Assembly (NCBI GenBank): GCA_030615555.1
Contig: JAUWZB010000063.1
Span: forward strand, 1-5,397
Length of the DNA stretch: 5,397 nt
DNA from: Dehalococcoidales bacterium
Lineage (GTDB): Bacteria > Chloroflexota > Dehalococcoidia > E44-bin15
Direction of reading: 5' to 3'
Below, one piece after another: positions 4,505 to 5,397 of the stretch. Position 1 is the first letter of the stretch. Each line of letters starts with the position of its first letter. The notes under the pieces are model-generated. The model was not told the DNA's origin. It made no database searches and saw only the letters and a list, made by a program, of their open reading frames with translations. Both the position numbers and the translations under genes were made by a program.

Positions 4505-5397
4505 ATGCCCCTAGACCTCAGCCAGGTTGCCGCCCAGATCGAAGGGCTGGCAGCAAAGCTCAAGACCGAGGAAAAAGAGCGGGGGGAACGCCTGGAGCGT
4601 GCCCTCCAGCTCCTGCACGCCGCCGATATCGATCCCCTGAAGCGGAAAATCGCCGCAAGCAAGACCTCCTGGCTGGTCGCTGGGCTGACCGAAGGGCTGG
4701 CGCAACACCATGAGGCGCCATCTTGCCCTTCAGAGTTCACCGTGCTTGCCACCGATGGCTCCCATATCGATGTTGACCGCCACAGCTCGGTGAGATGCTA
4801 TCTGATCAATATCGGCAGTGCCCTCCTCCATTACGGGGAAAATCCCGATGCCCTGCTCTCGAGCGAGCCCGCGCTCTTTTTCGGCGATGAACTCGTGCTC
4901 ACCGACCCCGCTGGCAGGGAGGAGCTTATCGAGGGGGCGCTTTTGGGGGTGAAGCGGAGCATTGCGGAGTGTCAGGCGCTGGAAAAAATCGTCCAGGAGC
5001 TCCCCGGTAAGCGGCCGACCGTCGCTCTCATCGATGGCTCGCTCATCCTCTGGGGGCTGGCGGGAAGGGATTTCGAGGAGGCGAAGAGCTATGTCAGGGA
5101 GGAGCTACTGGACCGGGAATATTTGGGAGCCCTTGACCGCATGAAACGCCACAGCGAGACCGAATTTTTCGCGCTCGGCAGCTACATCAGCTTCCCGCGC
5201 AGCACCGATGTGGTCAATGCCCTGCGGGTGGCCCTCTGCCCCCATGACCCCGCCGACTGCGACCGCCACTGCTCGGGGGGTGGCCAAAGGGAGTGCGACG
5301 CCGTCGCTGGCATCCAGGACCGTGACCTTTTTCGCGCCATGCTTGATTATGGCGAGCGGTCGCCCATCTTTATCAGCGGCTCCCGGTTCATGCAGAA
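4505..5397 (+). CDS. nurA: NurA-domain nuclease (3' end outside window)
   Basis: NurA proteins are manganese-dependent 5'-3' exonucleases and single-strand endonucleases with an RNase H-like fold. In archaea, and in the bacteria that have them, they act with the HerA DNA translocase in processing double-strand breaks. The frame is open from ATG 4505 to the window end, 297 codons without a stop. An N-terminal helical stretch (about 1-70) carries many charged residues. TVLATDGSHID (79-89) holds the first catalytic aspartate, Asp84. TVALIDGSLILWGL (172-185) holds the second, Asp177, in the DGSL motif. The region 224-240 (LGSYISFPRSTDVVNAL) is also typical. Four cysteines (245, 252, 256, 264) form a tight cluster that could bind metal. 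The ribosome binding site is weak (AAAAAGG, 4493-4499, five bases before the ATG). The C-terminal part with further active-site residues is outside the window, so completeness cannot be judged. Confidence 0.88.
   Translation, partial: MPLDLSQVAAQIEGLAAKLKTEEKERGERLERALQLLHAADIDPLKRKIAASKTSWLVAGLTEGLAQHHEAPSCPSEFTVLATDGSHIDVDRHSSVRCYLINIGSALLHYGENPDALLSSEPALFFGDELVLTDPAGREELIEGALLGVKRSIAECQALEKIVQELPGKRPTVALIDGSLILWGLAGRDFEEAKSYVREELLDREYLGALDRMKRHSETEFFALGSYISFPRSTDVVNALRVALCPHDPADCDRHCSGGGQRECDAVAGIQDRDLFRAMLDYGERSPIFISGSRFMQ

Noticed and set aside
4429..4752. 107-codon minus-strand open frame over the nurA start
   Set aside because: It is opposite the continuous NurA frame; Ser/Arg/Ala-rich composition points to a shadow frame.
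1..5397. A novel multi-gene system, mobile element or CRISPR array
   Set aside because: All six genes belong to recognisable families, there are no transposase, integrase or phage genes, no spacer-repeat array, and no shared composition shift marking an island.

Overview
The window reads as ordinary bacterial chromosome of moderate GC (impression about 55%). It holds six protein genes. The set is separate secD and secF, a cation-diffusion-facilitator (CDF) metal exporter, a class II/AcuC-like deacetylase, a DUF3467-like small protein and a NurA nuclease. The sequence style (for example the SecD signature GIAIDANILIFERLKEE) suggests a Chloroflexota/Dehalococcoidia-type bacterium. That placement is inference from protein resemblance only; the window has no rRNA or marker that fixes it.

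Layout. Bases 1-927 carry the C-terminal part of SecD, open at the left edge. A 96-base gap with a degenerate direct repeat and a weak hairpin follows, then SecF (1024-1953). The CDF transporter (1954-2892) starts on the base after the secF stop, so the three plus-strand genes look like one transcript with the CDF gene translationally coupled to secF. The minus-strand deacetylase gene (2877-3911) converges on the CDF gene and their coding ends overlap by 16 bases. The deacetylase and the plus-strand DUF3467-like gene (best start 4086) diverge from an AT-rich intergenic region. That region holds phased 17-base repeats and overlapping promoter-like sequences. Two terminator-like hairpins lie between the DUF3467-like gene and the NurA gene, which starts at 4505 and runs off the right edge.

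Function. SecD and SecF form the proton-motive-force-driven accessory complex of the Sec translocon. The CDF protein should export a divalent cation, probably zinc judging by an HD-HD transport site, and has a four-cysteine tail. The deacetylase has all expected zinc-site residues; its substrate is unknown. NurA nucleases normally work with the HerA translocase in DNA end processing; a herA gene could lie beyond the right edge. No evident functional link joins secDF, the deacetylase and nurA. No RNA gene, CRISPR array, insertion sequence or phage gene was seen.

I find no clear novel multi-gene system. The points most worth checking are the repeat-bearing divergent promoter region, the four-cysteine cluster in the NurA protein and the cysteine tail of the CDF protein.
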